Assembly (NCBI GenBank): GCA_920105625.2 | Contig: OV050031.1 | Span: 77,013,995 to 77,077,994 of the forward strand | Reading direction: 5' to 3' | Length of the DNA: 64,000 bases | DNA from: Clusia tigrina | Taxonomy: Eukaryota > Arthropoda > Insecta > Diptera > Clusiidae | Shown: positions 10,912 through 23,579 of the stretch, one piece after another | Numbering within the stretch: position 1 is the stretch's first letter | Layout: each line of letters begins with the position of its first letter | Notes under the pieces: model-generated | Databases searched by the model: none | What the model was told of the DNA's origin: nothing | Seen by the model: only the letters and a program-made list of their open reading frames with translations | Position numbers and translations under genes: made by a program

Positions 10912-12566
10912 GCAGATAGGGGTAGATATAGGCATAGAGAGGGCAGCAGACCCCCCAATCGACAGCGGCAGCGACTGAGACGCCTACAGAGACGCTCACA
11001 GAGGCTGCGAAGCCGACTGAGGCTCCAACTGAATTAGATAGGGGTAGATATAGGCATAGAGACGGGAGAACACCCCCAATCGACAGCGGCAGCGACTGAG
11101 ACGCCTACAGAGATGCTGACAGAGGCTGCGACGCCGACTGAGACGCCGACTGACGCAGATAGGGGTAGATATAGGCATAGAGAGGGCAGCAGAACTCCCA
11201 ATCGACAGCGGCAGCGACTGAGACGCCTACATTGACGCTGACAGAGGCTGCGACGCCGACTGAGACGCCGACTAAGGCGGATAGGGGTCGATATAGGCAT
11301 AGAGAAGGCAGCAGACCCCCCCAATCAACAGCGACTCAGACGCCTACAGCGACGTCGATTGAGACGCCGACTGAGGCAGATAGGCGTAGATACAGGCATA
11401 GAGAAGGCAGCAGACCCCCTCAATCGACAGCGGCATCGACTGAGACGCGTACAAAGACGCTGACAGAGGCAGCGACACCGACTAAAACGCTGACTGAAGC
11501 AGATAGGGGTAGATATAGGCTTAGAGAAGGCAGCAGACCCCCCCCAATCGACAGCGGCATCGGCTGAGACGCTTACAGAGATGCTGACAGAGGCTGCGAC
11601 GCCTACTGAGACGCCGACTGAGGCAGATAGGGGTGGATATAGGCATAGAGAGGGCAGCAGACCCCCGAGTTGACAGCGACTGAGACGCCTACAGAGACGC
11701 TTACAGAGGCTGCGACGCCAACTGAGGCATATAGGGGTAGATATAGGCATGGAGCAGGCAGCAGACCCCCAATCGACAGCGGCAACGACTGAAACGCCTA
11801 CAGAGACGCTGACAGAGGCTGAGACGCCGACCGAGACGCCAACTGAGGCAGATAGGGGAAGATATAGGCATACAGAAGGCAGCAGACCCCCCCCCAATCG
11901 ACAGCGGCAACGACTGAAACGCCTAGAGAGACGCTGACAGAGGCTGCGATGCCGACTGAGAAGCCGACTGAGGCAGATAGGGGTAGATATAGGCTTAGAG
12001 AAGGCAGCAGACCCCCCCCCCCAATCGACAGCGGCATCGGCTGAGACGCCTACAGAGATGCTGACAGAGGCTGCAATGCCGACTGAGACGCCGACTGAGG
12101 CAGATAGGGGTAGATATAGGCAAAGAGATGGCAGCAGACCCTCCAATCGACTGCGGCAGCGACTGAGACGCCTACAGAGACGCTGACAGAGGCTACGACG
12201 AAGACTGAGACGCCGACTGAGGCGGATCGGGGTAGAAATAGGCATAGAGAAGGCAGCAGACCCGCCAATCAACAGCGACTGAGACGCCTACAGCGACGCC
12301 GATTGAGACGCCGACTGAGGCAGATAGGCGTAGATACAGGCATAGAGAAGGCCGCAGACCCCCGAATCGACAGCGGCAGCGACTGAGACGCCTACAGAGA
12401 CGCAGACAGAGGCTGCGACGCCGACTGAGACGCCGACTGAGGCAGATAGGGGTGGATATAGGCATAGAGAGGGCAGCAGACCCCCGAATTGACAGCGACT
12501 GAGACGCCTACAGAGACGCTGACAGAGGCTGCGACGCCAACTGAGGCATATAGGGGTAGATATAGG

Positions 12567-13315
12567 CAAAGAGATGGCAGCAGACCCTCCAATCGACTGC
12601 GGCAGCGACTGAGACGCCTACAGAGACGCTGACAGAGGCTACGACGCCGACTGAGACGCCGACTGAGGCGGATCGGGGTAGATATAGGCATAGAGAAGGC
12701 AGCAGACCCGCCAATCAACAGAGACTGAGACGCCTACAGCGACGCCCATTGAGACGCCGACTGAGGCAGATAGGCGTAGATACAGGCATAGAGAAGGCCG
12801 CAGACCCCCGAATCGACAGCGGCAGCGACTGAGACGCCTACAGAGACGCAGACAGAGGCTGCGACACCGACTGAGACGCCGACAGAGGCAGTTAGGGGTA
12901 GATATAGGCTTAGAGAAGGCAGCAGACCCCCCCCCCCCCAATCGACAGCGGCATCGGCTGAGACGCCTACAGAGATGCTGACAGAGGCTGCAATGCCGAC
13001 TGAGACGCCGACTGAGGCAGATATGGGTAGATATAGGCAAAGAGATGGCAGCAGACCCTCCAATCGACTGCGGCAGCGACTGAGACGCCTACAGAGACGC
13101 TGACAGAGGCTACGACGCCGACTGAGACGCCGACTGAGGCGGATCGGGGTAGATATAGGCATAGAGAAGGCAGCAGACCCGCCAATCAACAGAGACTGAG
13201 ACGCCTACAGCGACGCCCATTGAGACGCCGACTGAGGCAGATAGGCGTAGATACAGGCATAGAGAAGGCCGCAGACCCCCGAATCGACAGCGGCAGCGAC
13301 TGAGACGCCTACAGA
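12567..13315. repeat. 470-bp four-monomer tandem duplication
   Basis: A four-monomer block begins at CAAAGAGATGGCAGCAG (12,567), then has GGATCGGGG, CGCCCATTGAG, GACGCAGACAG and CAATGCCGACTG, and restarts at 13,037. The second copy follows the first through CGCCCATTGAG and GAAGGCCGCAGACC, then switches near 13,315 into a GACGCCAGCTGAGG monomer. It is the shortest higher-order period I could define in family B. Confidence 0.8.
12927..12939 (+). repeat. C13 homopolymer
   Basis: Thirteen C at the monomer position that is normally C6; it lies in a GGCTTAGAGAAGG monomer. Confidence 0.9.
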
Positions 13316-14167
13316 GACGCTGACAGAGGCTGCGACGCCAGCTGAGGCAGATAGGGGTTGACATAGGCATGGAGCAGGCAGCAGACCCCCCCAATCGACA
13401 ACGGCAGCGACTGAGACTCCTACAGAGACGCTGACAGAGGCTACGACGCCGACTTAGACGCCGACTGAGGCGCATAGGCGTATATACAGGCATAGAGAAG
13501 GCAGCAGACCCCCCAATCGACAGCGGCATTGACTGAGACGCGTACAGAGACAGAGGCTGCGATGCCGACTGAGGCGCCGACTGAGGCAGATAGGGGTAGA
13601 TATAGGCTTAAAGAAGGCAGCAGACCCCCCAATCGACAGCGGCATCAACTGAGATGCCTACAGAGATGCTGAGAGAGGCTGCGACGCCGACTGAGACGCT
13701 GACTGAGGCAGATTGGGGTAGATATAGGCATAGAGAGAGCAGCAGAGCCCCCAATCGACAGCGGCAGCGACTGAGACGCCTACAGAGAAGCTGACAGGGG
13801 TTGCGACGCCGACTGAGCCAGATAGGGGTGTATATAGGCATAGAGAAGGCAGCAGACATCCCAATCTACAGCGGCAGCTACTGAGACGCCTACAGAGACG
13901 CTGACAGAAGCTGCGACGCTGACTGAGACGCCGACTTAGACAGATAGGGGTAGATATAGGCATAGAGAAGGCAGCAGACCCCCCCCCAATCGACAGCGAT
14001 AGAGACGCCTACAGCGACGCCGACTGAGACGCCGACTGAGGCAGATAGGCGTAGATACAGGCATAGAGAAGGCAGCAGACCCCCCAATCGACAGCGGCAT
14101 CGATTGAAACGCGTACAGAGACGCTGACAGAGGCAGATAGGGGTAGATATAGGCATAGAGAGGGCAG
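12950..14167. repeat. ~1.2-kb block, copy 1 (repeats at +2,850)
   Basis: About 12,950-14,167 matches about 15,800-17,016 at a steady offset of 2,849-2,851, including shared rare words: GACAGGGGTTGCGACG (about 13,794 and 16,643), CTGAGCCAGATAGG, GGGGTTGACATAGG and CCTCCAATCGACTGCGG. Shared private mutations make common descent by block duplication much more likely than independent assembly from the same monomers. Confidence 0.82.
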
Positions 14168-15195
14168 CAGACCCCCGAGTTGACAGCGACTGAGACGCCT
14201 ACAGAGACGCTTACAGAGGCTGCGACGCCAACTGAGGCATATAGGGGTAGATATAGGCATGGAGCAGGCAGCAGACCCCCAATCGACAGCGGCAACGACT
14301 GAAACGCCTACAGAGACGCTGACAGAGGCTGAGACGCCGACCGAGACGCCAACTGAGGCAGATAGGGGAAGATATAGGCATACAGAAGGCAGCAGACCCC
14401 CCCCAATCGACAGCGGCAACGACTGAAACGCCTAGAGAGACGCTGACAGAGGCTGCGATGCCGACTGAGAAGCCGACTGAGGCAGATAGGGGTAGATATA
14501 GGCATAGAGAAGGCAGCAGACCCCCCAATCGACAGCGACTGAGACGCCTACAGCGACGCCGACTGAGACGCCGCCTGAGGCAGATAGGCATAGATACAGG
14601 CATAGAGGAGGCAGCTGACCCCCAATCGACAGCGGCATCGACTGAGACGCGTACAGAGACGCTGACAGAGGCTGCGACACCGACTGAGACGCCGACTGAG
14701 GCAGATAGGGGTAGATATAGGCTTAGAGAAGGCAGCAGACCCCCCCCCCCCAATCGACAGCGGCATCGGCTGAGACGCCTACAGAGATGCTGACAGAGGC
14801 TGCAATGCCGACTGAGACGCCGACTGAGGCAGATAGGGGTAGATATAGGCAAAGAGATGGCAGCAGACCCTCCAATCGACTGCGGCAGCGACTGAGACGC
14901 CTACAGAGACGCTGACAGAGGCTACGACGCCGACTGAGACGCCGACTGAGGCGGATCGGGGTAGAAATAGGCATAGAGAAGGCAGCAGACCCGCCAATCA
15001 ACAGCGACTGAGACGCCTACAGCGACGCCGATTGAGACGCCGACTGAGGCAGATAGGCGTAGATACAGGCATAGAAAAGGCCGCAGACCCCCGAATCGAC
15101 AGCGGCAGCGACTGAGACGCCTACAGAGACGCAGACAGAGGCTGCGACGCCGACTGAGACGCCGACTGAGGCAGATAGGGGTGGATATAGGCATA
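14158..15195. repeat. 1,038-bp HOR block, copy 1
   Basis: Begins at GAGAGGGCAGCAGACCCCCG and repeats exactly 1,038 bases later. It contains a GGCATGGAGCAGG monomer, GGCATACAGAAGG, a GATGCCGACTGAGAAGCCG monomer, the TAGAGGAGGCAGCTGACC S-type unit, a long C-run monomer (C12 at 14,740) and the CAAAGAGATGG and GGATCGGGG pair. About nine monomers in all. Confidence 0.87.
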
Positions 15196-16172
15196 GAGAG
15201 GGCAGCAGACCCCCGAATTGACAGCGACTGAGACGCCTACAGAGACGCTGACAGAGGCTGCGACGCCAACTGAGGCATATAGGGGTAGATATAGGCATGG
15301 AGCAGGCAGCAGACCCCCAATCGACAGCGGCAACGACTGAAACGCCTACAGAGACGCTGACAGAGGCTGAGACGCCGACCGAGACGCCAACTGAGGCAGA
15401 TAGGGGAAGATATAGGCATACAGAAGGCAGCAGACCCCCCCCAATCGACAGCGGCAACGACTGAAACGCCTAGAGAGACGCTGACAGAGGCTGCGATGCC
15501 GACTGAGAAGCCGACTGAGGCAGATAGGGGTAGATATAGGCATTTAGAAGGCAGCAGACCCCCCAATCGACAGCGACTGAGACGCCTACAGCGACGCCGA
15601 CTGAGACGCCGCCTGAGGCAAATACGCATAGATACAGGCATAGAGGAGGCAGCTGACCCCCAATCGACAGCGGCATCGACTGAGACGCGTACAGAGACGC
15701 TTACAGAGGCTGCGACACCGACTGAGACGCCGACTGAGGCAGTTAGGGGTAGATATAGGCTTAGAGAAGGCAGCAGACCCCCCCCCCCCAATCGACAGCG
15801 GCATCGGCTGAGACGCCTACAGAGATGCTGACAGAGGCTGCAATGCCGACTGAGACGCCGACTGAGGCAGATATGGGTAGATATAGGCTAAGAGATGGCA
15901 GCAGACCCTCCAATCGACTGCGGCAGCGACTGAGACGCCTACAGAGACGCTGACAGAGGCTACGACGCCGACTGAGACGCCGACTGAGGCGGATCGGGGT
16001 AGATATAGGCATAGAGAAGGCAGCAGACCCGCCAATCAACAGAGACTGAGACGCCTACAGCGACGCCCATTGAGACGCCGACTGAGGCAGATAGGCGTAG
16101 ATACAGGCATAGAGAAGGCCGCAGACCCCCGAATCGACAGCGGCAGCGACTGAGACGCCTACAGAGACGCTG
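15196..16172. repeat. 1,038-bp HOR block, copy 2
   Basis: Second copy of 14,158-15,195. Differences include GGCATTTAGAAGG for GGCATAGAGAAGG near 15,540, GCAAATACGCATAG near 15,619 and GGCTAAGAGATGG near 15,888. Similarity ends near 16,172, where the copy passes into a GACGCCAGCTGAGG monomer that belongs to the 2,850-bp-offset block. Confidence 0.85.
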
Positions 16173-17016
16173 ACAGAGGCTGCGACGCCAGCTGAGGCAG
16201 ATAGGGGTTGACATAGGCATGGAGCAGGCAGCAGGCCCCCCAATCGACAACGGCAGCGACTGAGACTCCTACAGAGACGCTGACAGAGGCTACGACGCCG
16301 ACTGAGACGCCGACTGAGGCGGATAGGCGTATATACAGGCATAGAGAAGGCAGCAGACCCCCCAATCGACAGCGGCATTGACTGAGACGCGTACAGAGAC
16401 AGAGGCTGCGATGCCGACTGAGGCGCCGACTGAGGCAAATAGGGGTAGATATAGGCTTAAAGAAGGCAGCAGACCCCCCAATCGACAGCGGCATCAACTG
16501 AGATGCCTACAGAGATGCTGAGAGAGGCTGCGACGCCGACTGAGACGCTGACTGAGGCAGATTGGGGTAGATATAGGCATAGAGAGAGCAGCAGAGCCCC
16601 CAATCGACAGCGGCAGCGACTGAGACGCCTACAGAGAAGCTGACAGGGGTTGCGACGCCGACTGAGCCAGATAGGGGTGTATATAGGCATAGAGAAGGCA
16701 GCAGACATCCCAATCTACAGCGGCAGCTACTGAGACGCCTACAGAGACGCTGACAGAAGCTGCGACGCTGACTGAGACGCCGACTTAGACAGATAGGGGT
16801 AGATATAGGCATAGAGAAGGCAGCAGACCCCCCCAATCGACAGCGATAGAGACGCCTACAGCGACGCCGACTGAGACGCCGACTGAGGCAGATAGGCGTA
16901 GATACAGGCATAGAGAAGGCAGCAGACCCCCCAATCGACAGCGGCATCGATTGAAACGCGTACAGAGACGCTGACAGAGGCAGATAGGGGTAGATATAGG
17001 CATAGAGAGGGCAGCA
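15800..17016. repeat. ~1.2-kb block, copy 2 (repeats 12,950-14,167)
   Basis: Second copy at +2,850. It overlaps the end of the 1,038-bp copy, which shows that the 1,038-bp duplication and the 2,850-bp rearrangement share monomers and happened at different times. It ends where the AGGCAGATAGGGG short monomer (about 16,975) is followed by CCCCCAATCGACAGCGG, as at 3,094 in family A. Confidence 0.8.
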
Positions 17017-17459
17017 GACCCCCAATCGACAGCGGCAGCGACTGAGACGCCTACAGAGACGCTGACAGAGGCTGCGAAGCCGACTGAGGCAGATAGGGGT
17101 GTATATAGCCATATAGAAGGCAGCAGACCCCAATCGACAGAGGCAACGACTGAGACGCCTACAGAGACCCTCACAGAGGCTGCGACGCCGACTGAGGCAC
17201 CAACTGAATTAGATAGGGGTAGATATACATACGCATGGAGACGGCAGCACACCCCCAATCGACAGCGACAGAGACGCCTACAGCGACGCCTACTGAGACG
17301 CCGACTGAGGCAGATAGGCATAGATGCAAGCATAGAGAAGGCAGCAGACCCCCCAATCGATAGCGCCATCGACTGAGACGCGTACAGAGGCGCTGACAGA
17401 GGCTGCGACGCCGACTGAGGAAGATAGGGGTAGATATGTGCTTAGAGATGGCAGCAGAA

Positions 17460-17474
17460 CCCCCCCCCCCCCCC
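17460..17474 (+). repeat. C15 homopolymer
   Basis: Fifteen C after GATGGCAGCAGAA and before AATCGACAGCGGCATCGG. Confidence 0.9.
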
Positions 17475-18466
17475 AATCGACAGCGGCATCGGCTGAGACG
17501 CCGACTGAGGCGCCGACTGAGGCAGATAGGGGTGGATATAGGCATAGAGAGGGCAGCAGACCCCCGAATTGACAGCGACTGAGACGCCTACAGCGACGCC
17601 GACTGAGGCAGATAGGCGTAGATACAGGCATAGAGAAGGCAGCAGACCCCAGAATCGACAGCGGCAGCGACTGAGACGCCTACAGAGACGCTGACAGAGG
17701 CTGCGACACCAACTGAGACGCCGAATGAGGCAGATAGGGGTAGATATAGGCTTAGAGGAGGCAGCAGACCCCCCCCCCCAATCGACAGCGGCAGCTGCTG
17801 AGACGCCTACAGAGATGCTGACAGAGGCTGCGATGCCGACTGAGACGCCGACTGAGGCAGATAGGGGTAGATATAGGCAAAGAGATGGCAGCAGACCCTC
17901 CAATCGACTGCGGCAGCGACTGAGACGCCTACAGAGACGCTGACAGAAGCTACGACGCCGACTGAGACGCCGACTGAGGCGGATCGGGGTAGATATAGGC
18001 ATAGAGAAGGCAGCAGACTCGCCAATCAACAGCGACTGAGACGCCTACAGCGACGTCGACTGAGACGCCGACTGAGGCAGATAGGCGTAGATACAGGCAT
18101 AGAGAAGGCAGCAGACCCCCGAATCGACAGCGGCAGCGACTGAGACGCTCACAGAGACGCTGACAGAGGCTGCGACGCCAGCTGAGGCAGATAGTGGTAG
18201 ATATAGGCATGGAGCAGGCAGCAGACCCCCACCCAATCGACAACGGCAGCGACTGAGACGCCTACAGAGACGCTGACAGAGGCTGCGACGCCGACCGAGA
18301 CGCCAACAGAGGCATATAGGGGAATATATAGTAATAGAGAAGGCAGCAGACCCCCCAATCGACAGTGGCATCGACTGAGACGCGTACAGAGACAGAGGCT
18401 GCGATGCCGACTGAGGCGCCGACTGAGGCAGATAGGGGTACATATAGGCTTAGCGAAGGCAGCAGA

Positions 18467-18480
18467 CCCCCCCCCCCCCC
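18467..18480 (+). repeat. C14 homopolymer
   Basis: Fourteen C followed by ATCGACAGCGGCACCG; one of the two usual A bases after the run is missing. Confidence 0.9.
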
Positions 18481-20325
18481 ATCGACAGCGGCACCGACTG
18501 AGACGCCTACAGATACGCTGACGGAGGCTGCGACGACGACTGAGGCAGATAGGGGTGTATATAGCCATAGAGAAGGCAGCAGACCCCCAATCGACAGCGG
18601 CAACGACTGAGACGCCTGCAGAGACGCTGGAAGAGGCTGAGACGCCGACTGAGGCAGATGGGGGTGGATATAGGCATAGAGATGGCAGCAGACCCCCCAA
18701 TCGACTGCGGCAGCAACTGAGACGCCTATAGAGACGCTAACAGAAGCTGCGACGCCGACTGAGACGCCGACTGAGGCGGATAGAGGTAGATATAGGCATA
18801 CAGAAGGCAGCAGACCCCCCAATCGACAGCGGCAGCTACTGATACGCCTACAGAGACGCTGACAGAGGCTGCGGCGCCGACTGAGGCAGATAGGGGTAGA
18901 TAGAGGCATAGAGAAGGCAGCAGACCCCCCAATAGACAGCGGCAGCGACTGAGACGCCAACAGAGATGCTGACAGAGGCTGCAATGCCGACTGAGACGCC
19001 GACTGAGGCAGATAGGGGTAGATATAGGCAAAGAGATGGCAGCAGACCCTTCAATCGACTGCGGCAGCGACTGAGACGCCTACTGAGACGCTGACAGAGG
19101 CTACGACGCCGACTGAGGCGGATCGAGGTAGATATAGGCATAGAGAAGGCAGCAGACCCGCCAATCAACAGCGACTGAGACGCCTACAGCGACGCCGATT
19201 GAGACGCCGACTGAGGCAGATAGGCGTAGATACAGGCATAAAGAAGGCCGCAGACCCCCGAATCGACAGCGGCAGCGACTGAGACGCCTACAGAGACGCT
19301 GACAGAGGCTGCGACGCCAGCTGAGGCAGATAGGGGTTTATATAGGCATGGAGCAGGCAGCAGACCCCCCCAATCGACAACGGCAGCGACTGAGACGCCT
19401 ACAGAGACGCTGACAGAGGCTGCGACGCCGACCGAGACGCCAACTGAGGCAGATAGGGGAATATATAGGCATAGAGAAGGCAGCAGACCCCCCAATCGAC
19501 AGCGGCAATGACTGAAACGCCTACAGAGACGCTGAAAGAGGCTGCGACGCCGACTGAGACGCTGACTGAGGCAGATAGGGGTAGATATAGGCATAGAGAT
19601 GGCAGCAGACCCTTCAATCGACTGCGGCAGCGACTGAGACACCTACAGAGACGCTGACAGAGGCTACGACGCCGACTGAGACGCCGACTGAGGCGGATAG
19701 GCGTATATACAGGCATAGAGAAGGCAGCAGACCCCCCAATCGACAGCGGCATTGACTGAGACGCGTACAGACACAGAGGCTGCGATGCCGACTGAGGCGC
19801 CGACTGAGGCAGATAGGGGTAGATATAGGCTTAAAGAAGGCAGCAGACCCCCCCAATCGACAGCGGCATCGACTGAGATGCCTACAGAGATGCTGAGAGA
19901 GGCTGCGACGCCGACTGAGACGCTGACTGAGGCAGATTGGGGTAGATATAGGCATAGAGAGAGCAGCAGAGCCCCCAATCGACAGCGGCAGCGACTGAGA
20001 CGCATTCAGAGACGCTGATAGAGGTTGCGACGCCGACTGAGGCAGATAGGGGTGTATATAGGCATAGAGAAGGCAGCAGACATCCCAATCTACAGCGGCA
20101 GCTACTGAGACGCCTACAGAGACGCTGACAGAAGCTGCGACGCTGACTGAGACGCCGACTTAGACAGATAGGGGTAGAGATAGGCATAGAGAAGGCAGCA
20201 GACCCCCTTATCGACAGCGGCAGCGACTGAGACGCCTACAGAGACGCTGACAGAGGCTGCGATGCCGACTGAGATGCCGAGTGAGGCAGATAGGGGTAGA
20301 TATAGGCATAGAGAAGGCAGCAGAA

Positions 20326-20338
20326 CCCCCCCCCCCCC
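20326..20338 (+). repeat. C13 homopolymer
   Basis: Thirteen C after GCAGCAGAA, next to an S-type GCGATTGAG monomer, the same context as the C15 at 2,902. Confidence 0.9.
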
Positions 20339-22714
20339 AATCGACAGCGATTGAGACGCCTACAGCGACGCCGACTGAGACGCCGACTGAGGCAGATAGG
20401 CGTAGATATAGGCATAGAGAGGGTAGCAGACCCCCGAATTGACAGCGACTGAGACGCCTACAGCGACGCTGACTGAGACGCCGACTTAGACAGATAGGGG
20501 TAGATATAGGCATAGAGAAGGCAGCAGACCCCTTATCGACAGCGGCAGCGACTGAGACGCCTACAGAGACGCTGACAGAGGCTGCGATGCCGACTGAGAT
20601 GCCGACTTAGACAGATAGGGGTAGATATAGGCATAGAGAAGGCAGCAGACCCCCTTATCGACAGCGGCAGCGACTGAGACGCCTACAGAGACGCTGACAG
20701 AGGCTGCGATGCCGACTGAGATGCCGAGTGAGGCAGATAGGGGTAGATATAGGCATAGAGAAGGCAGCAGAACCCCCCCCCAATCGACAGCGATTGAGAC
20801 GCCTACAGCGACGCCGACTGAGACGCCGACTGAGGCAGATAGGCGTAGATACAGGTATAGAGAAGGCAGCAGACCCCCGAATCGACAGCGGCAGCGACTG
20901 AGACGCCTACAGAGACGCTGACAGAGGCTGCGGCACCGACTGAGACATCGAATGAGGCAGATAGGGGTAGATATAGGCTTAGAGAAGGCAGCAGACCCCC
21001 CCCAATCGACAGCGGCATCGGCTGAGACGCCTACAGAGATGCTGACAGAGGCTGCGATGCCGACTGAGACGCCGATTGAGGCAGATAGGGGTAGATATAG
21101 GCAAAGAGATGGCAGCAGACCCTCCAATAGACTGCGGCAGCGACTGAGACGCCTACAGAGACGCTGACAGAGGCTACGACGCCGACTGAGACGCCGACTG
21201 AGGCGGATCGGGGTAGATATAGGCATAGAGAAGGCAGCAGACCCGCCAATCAACAGCGACTGAGACGCCTAGAGCGACGCCGATTGAGACGCCGACTGAG
21301 GCAGATAGGCGTAGATACAGGCATAGAGAAGGCAGCAGACCCCCGAATCGACAGCGGCAGCGACTGAGACGCTCACAGAGACGCTGACAGAGGGTGTGAC
21401 GCCAGCTGAGGCAGATAGTGGTAGATATAGGCATGGAGCAGGCAGCAGACCCCCCCCCCAATCGACAACGGCAGCGGCTGAGACGCCTACAGAGACGCTG
21501 ACAGAGGCTGCGACGCTGACTGAGACGCCGACTGAGGCAGATAGGGCCAGATATAAGCATAGAGAGGGCAGCAGACCCCCCCACCCAATCGACAGCGGCA
21601 TCGACTGAGATGCCTACAGAGATGCTGAGAGAGGCTGCGATGCCGACTGAGACGCTGACTGAGGCAGATTGGGGTAGATATAGGCACAGAGAGAGCAGCA
21701 GAGCCCCCAATCGACAGCGGCAGCGACTGAGACGCCTACAGAGACGCTGACAGAGGCTGCGATGCCGACTGAGACGCTGACTGAGGCAGATTGGGGTAGA
21801 TATAGGCACAGAGAGAGCAGCAGAGCCCCCAATCGACAGCGGCAGCGACTGAGACGCCTACAGAGACGCTGACAGAGGCTGCGACGCCGACTGAGGCAGA
21901 TAGGGGTGTATATAGGCATAGAGAAGGCAGCAGACCCCCCAATCTACAGCGGCAGCTACTGAGACGCCTACAGAGACGCTCACAGAAGCTGCGACGCTGA
22001 CTGAGACGCCGACTGAGGCAGATAGGGCCAGATATAAGCATAGAGAGGGCAGCAGACCCCCCTATCGACAGCGGCAGCGACTGAGACGCCTACTGAGACG
22101 CTGACAGAGGCTGCGATGCCGACTGAGATGCCGAGTGGGGCAGATAGGGGTAATTATAGGCATAGAGAATGCAGCAGACCCCTCCCAATCGACAGCGATT
22201 GAGACGCCTACAGCGACACCGACTGAGGCAGATAGGCGTAGATACAGGCATACAGAAGTCAGCAGACCCCCCACTCGACAGCGGCATCGATTGAAACGCG
22301 TACAGAGACGCTGACAGAGGCAGATAGGGGTAGATATAGACATAGATAGGGCAGCAGACCCCCCAATCGACTGCGGCAGCAACTGAGACGCCTATAGAGA
22401 CGCTAACAGAGGCTTTGACGCCGACTGAGACGCCGACTGAGGCGCATAGGGGTAGATATAGGCATAGAGAAGGCAGCAGACAACCCAATCGACAGCGGCA
22501 GCTACAGATACGCCTACAGAGACGCTGACAGAGGCTGCGACGCCGACTGAGGCAGATAGGGGTAGATATAGGCATAGAGAAGGCAGCAGACCCCCCTATC
22601 GTTAGCGGCAGCGACTGAGACGCCTACAGAGACACTGACAGAGGCTGCGATGCCGACTGAGACGCCGAGTGAGGCAGATAGGGGTAGATATAGGCATAGA
22701 GAAGGCAGCAGACG

Positions 22715-22729
22715 CCCCCCCCCCCCCCC
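22715..22729 (+). repeat. C15 homopolymer
   Basis: Fifteen C after GCAGCAGACG and before ATCGACAGCGATTGAG. Confidence 0.9.
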
Positions 22730-23579
22730 ATCGACAGCGATTGAGACGCCTACAGCGACGCCGACTGAGACGCCGACTGAGACGCCGTCTGAGGCAGATA
22801 GGCGTAGATACAGGCATGCGGAAGGCAGCAGACCCCCCAATCGACAGCGGCATCGATTGAAACGCGTACAGAGACGCTGACAGAGGCAGATAGGGGTAGA
22901 TATAGGTATAGAGAGGGCAGCAGACCCCCAATCGACAGCGGTATCGACTGAGACGCCTACAGGGATGCTGACAGAGGCTGCGACGCCGACTGAGGCAGAT
23001 AGGGGTGTATGTAGCCATAGAGAAGGAAGCAGACCCCCCCCAATCGACAGCGGCAATGACTGAGACGCCTGCAGAGACGCTGGAAGAGGCTGAGACGCCG
23101 ACTGACGCAGATAGGCATAGATGCAAGCATAGACAAGGCAGCAAACCCACCAATTGACAGCGGCATTGCCTGAGATGCGTACAGAGACGCTGACAGAGTC
23201 TGCGACGCCGACTGAGACGCCGACTGAGACGCTGACAGAGGCTGCGAGCCGACCGAGACGCCGACTGAAGCGGATAGGGGTAGATATAGGCATAGAGAAG
23301 GCAGCAGAGCCCCCAATCGACAGCGGCAGCAACTGAGACGCCTACTGCGAAGCCTACTGAGACGCCGACTGAGGCAGATAGGCATAGATGCAAGCATAGA
23401 CAAGGCAGCAAACCCACCAATTGACAGCGGCATTGCCTGAAACGTGTACAGAGACGCTGACAGAGTCTGCGACGCCGACTGAGACGCCGACTGAGACGCT
23501 GACTGAGACGCCGACTGATGCAGATAGCGGTAGATAAAGGCATAGAGAAGGCAGCAGACCCCCGAATCGACAGCGGCAG

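Larger units (their letters stand above)
7547..11239. repeat. Segmental duplication A, copy 2 (~3,693 bp)
   Basis: Second tandem copy of 3,897-7,546. Its left joint is a chimeric monomer: CCTACATTGACGCTGACT (7,533-7,550) runs directly into GAGACGCGTACAGAGGCG, whereas at the right end CCTACATTGACGCTGA is followed by the normal CAGAGGCTGCG. The right-end context is therefore the ancestral one and 7,547 is the exchange point. Copy 2 retains the 42-base internal segment missing from copy 1. Small differences, such as ACACC at 10,864 versus ACTCC at 7,171, show that the copies have begun to diverge. Confidence 0.92.
11240..22000. repeat. Family B satellite (boundaries approximate)
   Basis: Marked by monomers with CAAAGAGATGGCAGCAG followed by CCAATCGACTGCGGCAG and GGATCGGGGTAGA. 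They occur at about 12,120, 12,567, 13,037, 14,849, 17,877, 19,029 and 21,100, with a CTAAGAG variant at 15,888. Other markers are GGCATGGAGCAGGCAG, GTATATAGCCATATAG and GAAGGCCGCAGACCCCCG. The marker spacing is irregular (447, 470, 1,812, about 1,040, 1,989, 1,152 and about 2,070), so family B has no single HOR period and is a mosaic of nested local duplications. No gene is present. The right boundary to family C is gradual. Confidence 0.7.

Noticed and set aside
7547..11239. 3.65-kb duplication as an assembly artefact
   Set aside because: The copies differ by substitutions (for example ACTCC/ACACC at 7,171/10,864), a 42-base indel and a 2-base indel, and the left joint is a chimeric monomer while the right joint is normal. 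This favours a real duplication, though reads would be needed to be certain.
11325..12272. 315-codon - strand open frame across family B
   Set aside because: Same reason: three phases of the same monomer joined in series, with no start context, domain or conservation distinct from neighbours.
17221..17240. GATATACATACGCATGG as a short insertion of foreign DNA
   Set aside because: It is a gain of a few bases in the usual GATATAGGCATGG word, explained by local slippage; no other novel sequence is present.
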